This document shows positions 31,729 through 45,100 of a stretch of DNA of 64,000 nucleotides, one piece after another. The notes beneath the pieces were generated by a model. The model was not told where the DNA came from. It worked only from the letters and a program-made list of their open reading frames with translations, and made no database searches. The stretch's first letter is position 1, and each line of letters begins with the position of its first letter. The position numbers were made by a program, and so were the translations under genes. Source of the stretch: Dendrophyllia cribrosa (Eukaryota; Cnidaria; Anthozoa; Scleractinia; Dendrophylliidae); the NCBI GenBank assembly GCA_024195265.1, contig JAJLRJ010000006.1, forward strand, positions 31,314,934-31,378,933, given 5' to 3'.

Positions 31729-34700
31729 GAAAACTCCGCAGTTAATTTACTGCGAAATATTGCCTCTGTATATATAAACAGAGCGAAAACTTCGCAGTTA
31801 ATTTACCGCGAAATATTGTCGCGTTTAAATCTTATTGTAAAATGTCTTAAAGAGGTAAAAATTAATATTACCTGGATGTTATTAAAAAGTTAAATAATTT
31901 GCAGTAGTTCGTTTTCCAAAAGCTCCATATTTCCCTTCTTATTTATTAATATAGGGAAATGGTCGAAACTATTGTACTCGGTCAGGACCCACCATTTTAC
32001 AAAAAAGACTGGTGGTCTCTTTATGTACCCCCTCTCCTCCACCTAAAAAGATGGTGTCTTGTTGGTATAGCCCCCATTGTATCAGGAGTAGAAACTGAGA
32101 AAAAGATTCAAATCTTCCTGTGCCGTTTTACTAGCAATGCAAGCTTCATGCACACAGAATACTTAAGTCTCATCTCCAATTTTTAGGCCAAAAAGTTTTG
32201 TCCATTACACTCATTAGATAGGTGGCTATGTAAGAGGCTGCTTTTACAATTTAATTAAAAGCCTTTATTCCAAGTCTTCTTGTTCAATAAAAATTGGTCA
32301 AAGCCAAACACGACCCTTTCAATACGCGAGAGGTGTACGACAAGGTTGTATTTTAAGTCCACTACTTTTCAACCTTTACATTAACGATTTACCTTTTTCA
32401 TTTGAAAATATTTTGTCTGATCCTTTTGTTCTACCAAACGGCACAAAATTAAACTCTCCTTTTTATGCGGACGATTTAATCATTTTATCACGTTCTAAAA
32501 CAGGTCTACAAAATTGTCTTAATGCATTATCATCATACTGCAACACGTGGATGTTAAGCATAAATCCCAAAAAAACCAAGATTATGGTTTTTCAAAAACG
32601 CGCAAGAAAATGTTCTGAATATAGATTTTATGTGAATAATCAAATTATTGATGTTGTACAAGATTACACTTATTTAGGAACTAAAATTTCCTCTTCAGGA
32701 AATTTTAAAGTTTCACTTGATCATCTAAAAGAGAAAGCACTTCACGCTCTTTTCAGTCTGAGACGACACACAGATTTTAGTAAGCTAAATCCGTCCCTTG
32801 CCTGTAAAATTTTTGATACAATGATATCCCCAATTTTGCTTTATAATAGTGAAATTTGGGGTGGATATACCAAATCTGATTTTAAGGCTTGGGATAGCTC
32901 ACAAATTGAAAGAACGCATCTCCAGTTTTGTAAACGCTACCTTCAAGTGAGTAATAAGGCTTCTAATATTGCGTGCAGAGCTGAACTTGGTCGATTTCCT
33001 CTAAATATTGCCATTAATCTAAGAATCCTCAACTACTTGTTATACCTTCAAAATAAACCCCGACTCTTTTGTTAAACAATCTTTCTTAATCTCTCTGGAT
33101 CTTCACTCGAATGGTAAAATTAGCTTTCACTCTAATCTTATGAAGATGTCCGAATATTTTAATTTCAGAAATTTTAACCCTGATTTATTAAACACCGCTA
33201 AAGTCAAACACCGTACAAATTTAATGAAACAGAAATATATTTCTTATTGGCAACATGTACTTCAGCATTCTCAAAAACTAGAATTTTATAAGAGTTTTAA
33301 GAATGAATATACCCCCTCAAATTATCTAGGCCTAACTAGAAGAGCATCTGATAGGAGGGTATTAACTAAATTACGTATAAGTAATCATAAACTTATGATC
33401 GAACTGGGCAGATACAACAAAATTCCCAGAGACAAAAGGCTTTGCCCAGTTTGTGGTTCAAATCAAATCGAAGACGAAATCCATTTTCTTTTCTATTGTT
33501 CAAAATACGCAACAATAAGAGATAATTTTTACAATAAAATACAGACTTTTATACCAAATATTAGCCATTTACCTGTAACTGAATTGATCATAGAATTAAT
33601 GAATTCTTCCATTTACTTTGTAAACATGCAATTAATTAAATTTATTTCATCTTGTTTTGATTCTCGAGATAAAATTGTTACCGATGTAATTTAATTATTC
33701 CAACGTGAATATCATTATCATTTTTGTTTTCTTTCCTTTTGTTAGTTAGTTGTAAGCTTTTGCAATATTATAAAATCTACAGTCATGCAAATAAAGCTAA
33801 ATAATGTTGTTGTTGTAACTGCGAAAATCAAGTAGTTGGTTGTTAAAGCTATGAAACTTATCGCTTTGCCCTAACAAGGGATCATTACTATCATTTGTGT
33901 AGATTTGTGAAGGCTGAAGATTTTACATCACTACTAGTGATATTCCTTATAATCAAAACTACAACAAAATTCTTGAATCTAATTGGTTATCAGCAGACCC
34001 GATTAGAGCATTAATCGTATCAATAACAAAATTCTCGATTGTGATTGGTCGTCCACGCGCCTATTTCTTACGTAATAGCGCTGCGCACAATTACTATAAA
34101 TAGATCACGTCTTATGAGACCCCCCGCGTGGCTCAGACAAACATTGGAGCTGCGGGAAAGCCATAGTGCACACACAAAGATGCATATAAATCAGAAATAA
34201 CACAGTTCACGCTTCCCAAAAGAGTGAAAATGGTTAGCACTAAGCATTGCTGTTGGGGTGAGTGTAAAACCGACTCAAGATATCCGGATAAATGGCCAAA
34301 ATCGCGAAAGGAGGTGGAGAAATCTGGGAAGAAAGTGTTCATTCCCGAAGCCTTCGCAAGGTATCGAAAAGTGCAAGTGGTGGATTGTGTCTTGTTCTCG
34401 GCAGTTCTGCACGACTCTTACCTCGTGTTTTTAGTGCCATTTGCTCCTTCAATATGTTTTGAACGGCTATTCTACATTTAGCCGTTTGTTAAAGAGGATT
34501 TTAGTGAAGACTGAGTAATAAAACTCTCAAAATCCGCGTGCAACGGACTAGAGGTCAAGTCTGTCGGTTGTGGTTTCCCGTGGTGTTGCGCTTGTTGATT
34601 TTAACATCTTTTTAGCGTCCTTTTTTTGCCTGGCGGTTGGTGTGTTGTTTTCGCCATTAATATTGGCATGTAATTTTTATGTAGGAAAGGTTTGAATTTC

Positions 34701-36140
34701 TCTAACTTTTCTCTCTGAAATATCGGACACGATCTGAAATGATCTGTTGGCCGTGAATGTCTTTCCTGCTATTAATGTCACGCTGGCCCAGCTATTTTAG
34801 TTTTGTCTTTGCAGAATTTTAATTTTCAGGATCCAAGCTTTATAGCAGAGAGAGTTGTAGCTTAATAAGCTATTCAACTTGTAGAGAGTTGAAGTTTGTC
34901 TCAGTCAAGGCTGTAATTTTCATAAAGCTTCCATTCGCTACGCATTCGTACGGCCCCGTACGCGGACTTCGATTTGCTATTCGTACGGGAATCCAAAACT
35001 TTCGACAATTTTCGATGTTATTCTTCACATTCGTTGGTCCATAATATTAAATGTTTGTTTTGCTGTACGAAGCGCTACCAGTAGCGATGTTGATTTGGCT
35101 CAGACTAATTTGCTGAGTCTGTATACTACGCGAGCGAGTCATTTCGTGGCACTTAGAAATTTTTCGCGTCAAAGAATACTCTCGTACGGCCAACTTCGAT
35201 TTGCTATTCGTACGGGAGTCCATAAACTTTCGACAATTTTCGATGTTATTCTTCACTTTTCAGTGTTGATCCACAAAATCGAAGTCCGCGCATGTACGGG
35301 TGCCGTACGAACAGCCACTGCGTTATTCTAAAACCTCCGTTGGCAATTTTGACAGTCTAGCGACTGATTCGTTTATGCCACTATTTCATTCAGGCAATCA
35401 AGCGAAGCGAAACCACACTGTTGTTTTCTTTCAATTCACTATTTTCTTTTATGGCTTTTAAGGCGAACCATTTTCCATCATCAATGCTCGAATCAAGAGT
35501 ACGATGACCTCTACTAAATATGCAATCTTTCGTGCTCCTCAAAAGTTCCTCGCGTTTTCCTCCCTGTTTCAATCCCCGATCCCCTGCACTTCAACCACCT
35601 TTTTAACTGATCCACAGTATAATATTATCGTTCTCTCTCAAATTTCGAGCCCGGAACGCCGTCATCTTCGGTAAACACCGTAAAAGATCGAATTGAAGTG
35701 CTCGCGAAAGACATGATCTGACCTACCGCCCTTCAAAAAATGGCACATGGAACAGTTTGTTTGTCTGAGTTACGCAGGGGGTCTCTTTTTTTGTGACGTC
35801 ATTTGTGCGCAGCGCTATTTGGCGAGCGGTCACGTGGGTGTCCAATTACAGCTATCCAATTACAACTTTTTGTAATTGGATAGCTGTTATTGGACACCTA
35901 CGTTGCGCGCGCGTCAAACAGGTGCACTTAAATGGGTTCTTTTTCTCGCTGTTTCCTCCTGCTTTCAAATTGTTAGAAAATAACCTTGACGTTTTGAGTT
36001 CAAAAAACTCCACATAGACTTTTTAATCTCTAATTTTGTTATTGATTCGATTAATTAGTAATTGAACTTCGTGTCGTACAATTCAGGGATAATCGTGCTC
36101 GTAATTTCAAATGTCCTCGCGCTACGCGCTCGGCCGATTT

Positions 36141-36181
<41 letters not shown>

Positions 36182-39100
36182 AGTCCAATTACTATTACTA
36201 ATCAAAACTATAACAAAATTTTCGATTCTGATTGGTTATCAGCAGGCCCGATTAGAGCATTAATAGGACAGTTTACGCGTCACGTTTGTAATTGGACGAT
36301 GTAATTGGACATTACGCGTCATTTGCGCGCGCTATCCTTTTTCTGTGCCTGCATCTCGGTCAAAAAACACACTCAATTGTTATGTTTTCAATCTCCAAAA
36401 CGTGTAACCATTTAACGTTTTATCCTCAAATTTTGTTATAGTATGATTAACCCTTTAACCGTCAAATTTCTTTGGGTTCCCAAAGTAGTTTTGTGGGGCT
36501 AGGCAATCTGTAGAATTTCGTGACTGCATATAAATAGCTCACATAAAAATATACGCTGTTTCAAATCAACGTGGGCTCGAATTTTCATTGTGACGTCAGT
36601 ATTCAGCCGTTGCTCGCTCGATTAGCGATCACACGGACTCGAATCTGATAAGAATTTGGTTTATAAGTGCTTTTTCGAGTCATTTTTCACTGCAGAAACC
36701 CCCAGGCTGGCATCATTAAGCTGGAATGGTGGGCAGAGGCAAACGTCTGAAAGAAACCAGAGGTGAGAGATGATTTGACTATGACTGGAACGCCAAAAGT
36801 ATCTGTAGCAAAACATGGCGGTCCATGAGTGAAGTTGTCTCTCTGGCCCTTCTGTGGTTGGATTTCGAGACCTACCGAGGCAATTTGGACGACTTTTGAC
36901 TTCTAAAGAATGCAATCGGTGCAATATTTTGCCAGTTGGTCTGGGTGGCTCGACACTTATAAAAAATATATCAGACAGAGGTAGGTAGACTTGCATGCCG
37001 CCGGTATGGTTGTATTACCCAGAATTCCTTTCGGTCGTGCATAAGGATATTATAAGTTTGCAAGAATAGCTCTGATTGAATGGAAATTACTCGGTCTGTT
37101 GAAATATTGATGGGAATTTTTCTAAGTGGATGCAGAGGAATAGGTTCGAAGTTAGCTGCAAATGTACACGTTTGGATTTAGAGTTACTTTTTCATTAAAA
37201 CAAATTGATGCAAAGATGTGCGTTTTTTGTTGTTTTCCTGGGAAGTAGCAAACGGGCATTTCTGGATTTGCTGCCGAATGAACAACCATATGCAGCGGAA
37301 ATCCATAGTTGTAGTCAAGTGGTTGGTTGTTAATGCTATGAAACTTATCGTTTTGCCCTAACAAGGGATCATTACTATCATTTGTGTAGATATGTGAAAG
37401 CTGCAGATTTTTAAATCACTACTAGTGATTCTCGTACGAATATGTACGATTGCCAGTTAAAGGGTTAATTGGTAACAGGACTTCGTGTCGTCCAATTCTG
37501 TCTGTAATCATACTCGTGATTAGACAAATCCTATTACCATTAATGTTAAAGGGTTAAATGACTTTATTAAAAGATATACGGAAAACAGATACAAATTCTT
37601 GTGAAACAGTTCCATTTATACTTAATATGTAATATAAACACATCTGGGTTATTCAGAAGAGAAAATGTGTGGTTTGCTTTCTTTCGGTTCCAGATACTCA
37701 CACGTGTTCTTCGTTCTGCTGCCTCAGTTTCATTTTTTTTTTGTTCTGAGAGTCTTATTCTATCTTCTTCAGTCCCAGCTCTCTGTCTTTTAGTAGAATT
37801 CCGAGCAAACATATTAATATCAATATGTTTCTTCATTGGGGATATGCATAACAAATGCGAAGACTTCAATAAATTTAACAAATTCACTGATTCACTGATT
37901 AGTTGTATGTTGTTCAGTATACAGATCACTGAAAACAAACTGCATTTTTATGAAACAGTCATAATTAATTTCTAGCCTGGTTTACTGCTTTGGTTGGCAA
38001 CATATGCCATATAATAGGAAGAATAGAATGTAGAATGGGTACGGCTCAAAAAAAACATTTATGTTTGGCCTCTTTTGTGCAATAGCATGCTTATCATCTG
38101 CATTGTTTTCGTCACTTCCGGTCTGAGATGTACTGAGGACTGACAGGTCTTTCTACCTACAAAAAGAAAAGTAAAACGTCATAATAAAATATATTAATTG
38201 TTGTGACTGAGTGTCACGGTCTTAGCATGATTGCCGCTTGTAGAAATCATCACAGCAGAAGTGGTTAACGCATTCAAATAAATGATCTGGTGGTACAATC
38301 TTGACTTGATTGACGCTTGAAATAGACATCACGGCAGGAGTGGTGAATACACTATAAAACTTGTTGTGGCTGAGTGTCACAGTCTTGACTTGATTGAAGC
38401 TTGTAGAAATCATGACAGCAGAAGTGGTCGACGCATTCAAATAAATGATGTGTTAGTACAGTCTTGACTTGATTGACGCTTGAAATAGACATCACAGCAG
38501 GAGTGGTCAATACACTATAATACTTGTTGTGGCTGTGTCACAGTCTTGACTTGATTGAAGCTTGTAAAAATCATGACAGCAGAAGTCAATCTCAAATTGA
38601 AGTAAAACTAAACACTTAATATTACCAGTGGTTTACACTTGATGATGTTGCCTATCTTGTTTCAAGTAGTTAAATTACACAAAAATTGAGATAGAAGCAA
38701 TCATTTTTCCTGATGAATTTAAAATTCTTCTGATGCTGTTAAATTACAAAAACGTAAGATAGAAGCAATCACTCTTCCTAATGTTTTTAAGTAATGCTCC
38801 ACATAAGAACTATAGTAGACTTCATTGTTCTGCGGCATTGGCTCTTTCCCACATAGAATATCTTTGGTTTTAAGAACAGTGGAGGAGCTGATGGTTCATA
38901 ATTATATTTCATTATAAAAATAAGGAAAATCCATTTTCGTCAAATACATTTTAGGAAATGTTCGTGCTTAAACAATCAGAATAGCAGATGACAATAGCTA
39001 ATAATTTTGCTTCTTTGATGAAGTTCCCCAAATACAATATCTTTTAAAACTTGCATGTTGTGAGATCGGGTCTCAAATTACTTGAAACCTTAAAAACAAT

Positions 39101-42100
39101 AGACTTAATGCACCTTGAAACCCCTTCATGTAATCTGGTGAAGAGCTGTGTACCTCAAAATTGCTCGGTGATTGGCTAAGAACAAGTTCATTCCCAGAGC
39201 ATACACTGTCACAGAGGCAATAATTCGCAGTCAATTAACGGCGAATTTTTCGTTCTGTATATAATATATACAGAGGCAATATTTCGCAGTAAATTAACTG
39301 CGAAGTTTTCGCTCTCCATATATATACGAAGGCAAATATTTCGCAGTTAATTAACGGCGAATTTTTCGCCCTCCATATATATACAGAGGCAATATTTCGC
39401 AGTTAATTAACGGCGAAATTATGGCTCCCCATTTATATACGAAGGCAATATTTCGCAGTTAATTAACGGCGAATTTTTCGTCCTCCATATATATTGATGG
39501 TTTGCACGTGACGTCACGGCGGCCATGTTGGTGGTCAAGAACAAAAGCGTTTCTCTCCGCTGGGAACTAAACTCTATTTTCATGCAAATTCTGCGACAAA
39601 AATTGTATTGTATTGACCACCAACATGGCCGCCTTGTCACGTGGTTGCAAACCAAGAATACAGAGGCAATATTTCGCAGTTAATTAACGGCGAATTTTTC
39701 GGGTCTGCATATATGTTCAGAGACAATATTTCGCAGTTAATTAACGGCGAATTTTTCGCCCTTCATATATATTCAGAGGCAATATTTCGCAGTTAATTAA
39801 CGGCGAATTTTTCGGGTCTGCATATATATATATATACAGAGACAATATTTCGCAGTAAATTAACGGCGAAGTTTTCGCTCTGTATATATATATATATATA
39901 TATATAAATTAGTGTGGGAAGGGAGATATGGACAACTAAGTACCTCATAATCTTTGGATCACCAACCTATTCTCGTTAGGAAGGCGAATCGCGGGAATGA
40001 GCCTCTGTTATATGATCAGCGGTTAAAAAGTCGATAAAAAAAGTCGGGAAAAAAAGTCGAGAAAATAGTCGGGACTGAAAAAGTCAAGAAAAAAATCGGA
40101 AAAAAGTCGGGATTAAAAAGGATACTCGAGCACGACTTTTGTATGGCACCAATCAGACTCCGCATATTGTATCTCTTTGTTCATCTTCAGTGTTGCCTTG
40201 TATGCCCGCAAAAGGGATTGTTACGCAGGCTAAACAATTAGCAGAGGCGTGTGATTGAAAACAAGTAGCCCGGTTTGCTTCAAAAATCAAAAGTGGGCCG
40301 TTTGTTCCCATTTGTAAAAGTTCAGATAAGGTAAATTTTGTTTCGAAAACGGTGAATTAAATAAAAATTCTTAGCCTTAGCATGACATGCATTGTTATTG
40401 ATGTGTCTTGTGAACGAATAAAACACTACATTCATTGCATGCATTACGCCACTTTCAAAGTAAACCAATCCAGTAGCGGTTCACTGATTATCCTAAGGTA
40501 ATGATTATCAATAGAGTGATTTTCTTTAAACCGTGAAATAGTTACTAAGCTAGTTGGCACAAGTAGGCACTATTATACACCAATTCGATAGTTTTCTTTT
40601 GTTCGGTTTTTACTAATTTTGGCTAATTTTGATTAATTGCTTGATACTGTTTCACGGTCTGAGTAAAATCACTCTAACTGATTAAGTATAAGAGCCGGCA
40701 ACCCTGACAACTCAAAAGGTCTGTTGGTACCATTTAGGCGAGAGGGGAAAGGGGAGGGGAGTAGGGGTTGCTTATCATTATACTTTTAGGTGATAGCAGT
40801 GTGGATCGCACAGCTATATAACTCAGTCCTAGTGGTATCGATAGCCTTATTTGAAGGATAAATATTTACTTAGGAAACTGGGTTATATCTAGTCGACGAA
40901 AATGTTCTCACAGGGTTGCCTACTCCCACCTCCTTGCTTGGCGGATAAGCATTATTAAAAAAATTATTATCATTTAAAACAGGCAGGAAGTACAAGGCTG
41001 GCTCTACACTTGCCCTGCTGACAGGGAGGTCCTGGACCGAGATCGGGTAAACTCATTTTAATTATTTGCTTCACATACGTTAATATACTAATTGCGGGAT
41101 ACTTTGAAGTTTGTAGATGAACAATTTTGACAAGACATTCTGCTTATGTAAAAATGAATGAATAAATAAATACCGTAAGTAACAGCTATAATGAATGAGT
41201 AATGGAAATTAAAGTCCAAGGATCATTACTGCGAATTTATATGTAATATATATAGATAGGCTAAGCCTAACAGCGTCGCTCCCTGAACAAGCTTAACTAA
41301 GGTGAAACTTAACTAAGGTGAAAGGTCGGAAGCACAAGAATTAAGATTGACGACCGGGCTATTTTTCAATTTTAGCAATTCTCAAAAAAGTATTACGCGA
41401 CCGTCTGCACAGTACATTTAGACCGTACAAAAGTTCACAAAAACAACTTTTTCTCCGTCTACAATAACTAGTACGACTACTTTCCGAATAAAATACAGTT
41501 GTTGCTTGTCAAAAATTCCCCGAGAAACTGATTTTGAAATCAAAATTGCAAAAATACACAAACATATTTGCGTAAGGCGACGCAAGTAAAGATAGAAGTA
41601 TAAAATCGCTTTTCAATCTATGTAATGAATGAACAAGCACATACAAATGGACAATACAATCTTCTTTCGTAAAAATTTATTCAAATCTCCATTAGTTTAT
41701 GTTTAAAAGCTAAACGCGTACCATTTATAGCGCATCGAGTTCGCCGAGCTGCCTTGGATGAAATTCAAGAATTCGATACAACTGAATTTAAGGACGTCTT
41801 AAAAACAATTCTCCAAAACTACACAAGAACACAAAGAAAAAGTCAATCACAGATTGATATCAACATAAATTCCTATCGAAAAATGTAATATGTTTTACCT
41901 TTAAGTCCCTCGCTTGCTTGGAAATTCTTTAATAAATTTCCGCTTCTTTGGTTGTGAAATCCGTAATGAAAACAAACATCTCGGATGTTGTGTGTCGTCA
42001 TACGCGCATGTTTTGGGACGTCATACGCACCCGCGAGCTGGCCGTGCCCAACGCGGGCGGCCGGGCGCACACGCACGCGCCCGCGAAACATTCTGCTAGC

Positions 42101-45100
42101 CATGACCATGAAAAATGACGGGCATAGGTTTTAGGTTCTATGAGTATGGGGCTCTGCGCGGGCCTTCGGCCTTCGGCTATAATTGCAACTTGTATAATAT
42201 TTTTTTTGGAGAATATAAGCGTATCCAAAGCAGTCTTCTTCAGTTTGAAATGTTACTGATGGCAGTGTAAAAAGTAAAGATTCACTGGGGTTTGAACTTC
42301 AGAGGTCGCGTTTTATTGAAAGACGCTGCAACTTATTTCGCCTTCATTGACCTCCATAAGCATCCTCTATATTAACTTTTTAGAATTAAAAATTAAACAT
42401 CTATTAAATTGATAGGAATGAAGATGAGTTTCAGCCAGTTTATGCCCAAGTTTGTTTGTCAGGAAATAATAAATCTTTTCTTGGTTTTAGGACGTCTTTC
42501 CTGATAAAGCTACAGAAAGGAAAATACTTTCCCTGATAATCAAATGTCCAATTGAAGGTTGTGATTGGACAGGGGAACTAAGGAACAAAGAGGTAAAAAC
42601 TAAGACATAAAAAAGTGTATTTTCTACACCTTTTATTAACACATGATGTATGCCTATGTTTTATTGCTTTAACAGGTGCACTTGGTAAGTTGCTCTTTCA
42701 AAGTTGTTTCCTGCACCAACGAAAATTGTCAAGTGACACTGAGAAGAAAAGATCTGGAGCAACACTTGACGATCACGTGCGAGTGGAGGATTGTTGAGTG
42801 TGAATACTGCAGGGAGCCACTCCCAGAGTGTAACATGCAGGTAATTAATATAACAAAGAATAGGCTATTGTAACCATTTCTGATAACCTTCAATATCCCA
42901 GTGGCTTTCAAAAACTTGAATAAAATTTCTTTTTCGTGCAAAAACCATTTCTACTAGCAATGCCCAATTTAAGAAGCGAAGCTACGTTTGTCAAGTATTG
43001 TTAATTATATTTTGTTTTTCCCAGGTGACCAACTGTACTTGAACGGATCCAGGAATTTTAAAAAGAAAATTTGCACGAGAGACAAAGTCAAGGGCGCGTC
43101 TAGAGGGGTCCGGGGGTATGCACTCCCGGAAATTTTGATAATTTAAGTCCTCTGAGATGTTATCTGGTGCATTCTGGGCGCTCAAATTTGGCAAATGCCA
43201 AGATCCCATATTGAACAAGAAACTGTTGAAATATTCAATAAAATGCAAATGTGCAAACATGACTTCAATCAACTCGAACTTTTTTTTAACAAGGAAATCC
43301 AAGTAACCGGAGTGGTATGGGAGCTAATTAAACTACAGTCATCCATCTCAAAATACCATCCGATAAACGGCCCCCTTCCCCTAAATCTGCCCCATGTAAG
43401 ACTTAAAGTTGTTTTTGTAAATGAAAAGTGAATTATTCGTGGTCATTTGCAGGATCATATTGGAAAGTGTAGCAAGTTTCCATTAACTTGCCCTAACAGC
43501 TGTGGGGACTCAATTCCCAGGGAAATGGTAAGCGAGCATGCATGTGATGGGTATTCGTGCGTAGACTTCCCGCTTTATAGCTGGCATAACAGAGCTAGTA
43601 GCGTTGCGGTACAAGAGGCAATTCAGTTACTAGATAAGTGATCAATGTGAGTGTTCCAAGAGAGGTTTTCGTCAATATTAACGCGTAGGGATTTTGCAGT
43701 AACTGCTTGCAAATGCCATTAATAGGAACTCCACTGAGGGTAAGACAGTTCCCTTTTTTCCTTGTTTATTGCCTCCTTAATTTTAACATTCAAGAGTATA
43801 ATAGAATAGAACAATCATACTTCGACTTCTTACTGTTTCTCTTCATTCAGGCTATGAAGTCGACTGGTTATGCGCCACCATTAGCAGCGCTGTAGTCAGC
43901 AGTGTTTGGTGGAATTTGACCCTTACTATTTCTGGCCGGCGAGAAACTCTCTCGGCGTTTTGCTGTAGTACCGCGTTCTCCTGCCGTTTGCTTTTTTGAC
44001 TGTTGGCCTCCACGATTCAGGAATGTCGACTGATGTTGAAGTGTGAAGTCTTATGTGAATAGCCGACGCGTGTACCAGTGTGGGCATCGATCAACAGACT
44101 TTACCTCGTTCCACAGTGTACAATGGGCGGTCACGTGGGTGTGCTCTGAAACGGCTGAAGTCTGGGTACGGGCAAGTCGTATTTTCCAGTCGAGCTTCTT
44201 GATTCTCTCGTGCATAGCTCCTCCTGTTTCTTCGATGTGGCAAAGTGTACACCAGGAAAACAGGAAGATCTATGTACGAAAGAAACAAGGAGCACGACAG
44301 GAATATACGACCCGTATATTCCGTGACCCCGTTGTCGGAGTCGTCCAGGTTGGCTCAGACCAAGACCTTAGCTGTGTAACGAGATAAAGTTTATTGATAG
44401 AGACCTGCGATTGTACACGCTTCGGGTAATAGAGGCTATCCACCCTGACAACATCAACAGTGTCAAAATTCCTGAAGCGTGGATGTCAAAGGTAACCAAA
44501 AACAACAACAGTACTTTAGAAAGGTACTATATCGGACCACCGAAAGAGCAGCTTCTCACCGGAATAATGAGGATCGAGTTCCACTAATCACAGCCGACTA
44601 TCGTGCTATTAATGGTGACCTGCAACCAGTCGACCTCTTCCCCTGCCAGGTGACTACATCGTGAGACGAACGATAATACACTTTATTATTACAATTGGCA
44701 GTTTTATTGTCAGCGTGCCTTATCAAGCATAAGACTAAGTGGGAGCTACGTTAACATTTGTCGGGAAACTTTTCTTATTTTGAAAAGGTTCTGATGTTTT
44801 TACCCAGGTGGTTCTGCTGTTTAGAGTGATATGTTTTCCGCCAAATTGTAACGTAATCTCTCTTTATCGATTTCTTCCAGTTTGAACATCATGATGAAAA
44901 CGATTGTCCATTGTCTTTAGTCTCCTGCCCGTATGTCAAGTTGGGCTGCAACGACAAGGTGTGCTTATGTTACGCATAGGTTGAAATCGTGATTTAGTGC
45001 AGCAAATAAAGTAGAAGTGGCATTTTCGGCCTAATTAAACTGAAGCTGTCACAGACAATTTTTCTATAAATGAGCCATTTGTGATCAGATTTGTGATAAA

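Larger units (their letters stand above)
31240..31830. repeat. Palindromic TTCGCAG repeats around the hammerhead palindrome
   Basis: Units of the form GCGAAAACTTCGCAGTTAA...GCGAAATATTGCCTCTG occur at about 31330-31372, 31724-31770 and 31782-31820. They are the reverse complement of the array at 39210-39905 and border the same TA runs. Confidence 0.7.

Noticed and set aside
36661..36996. 111-residue minus-strand frame
   Set aside because: No recognised motif and it lies in element debris; chance frame cannot be excluded.
38705..38745. CTGATGAATTTAAAATTC as a possible hammerhead core
   Set aside because: No GAAA after the short dyad and no stem I or stem III pairing.
44043..44387. 114-residue plus frame in a gene 4 intron
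   Set aside because: Not between splice signals matching the gene's phases and no family resemblance.
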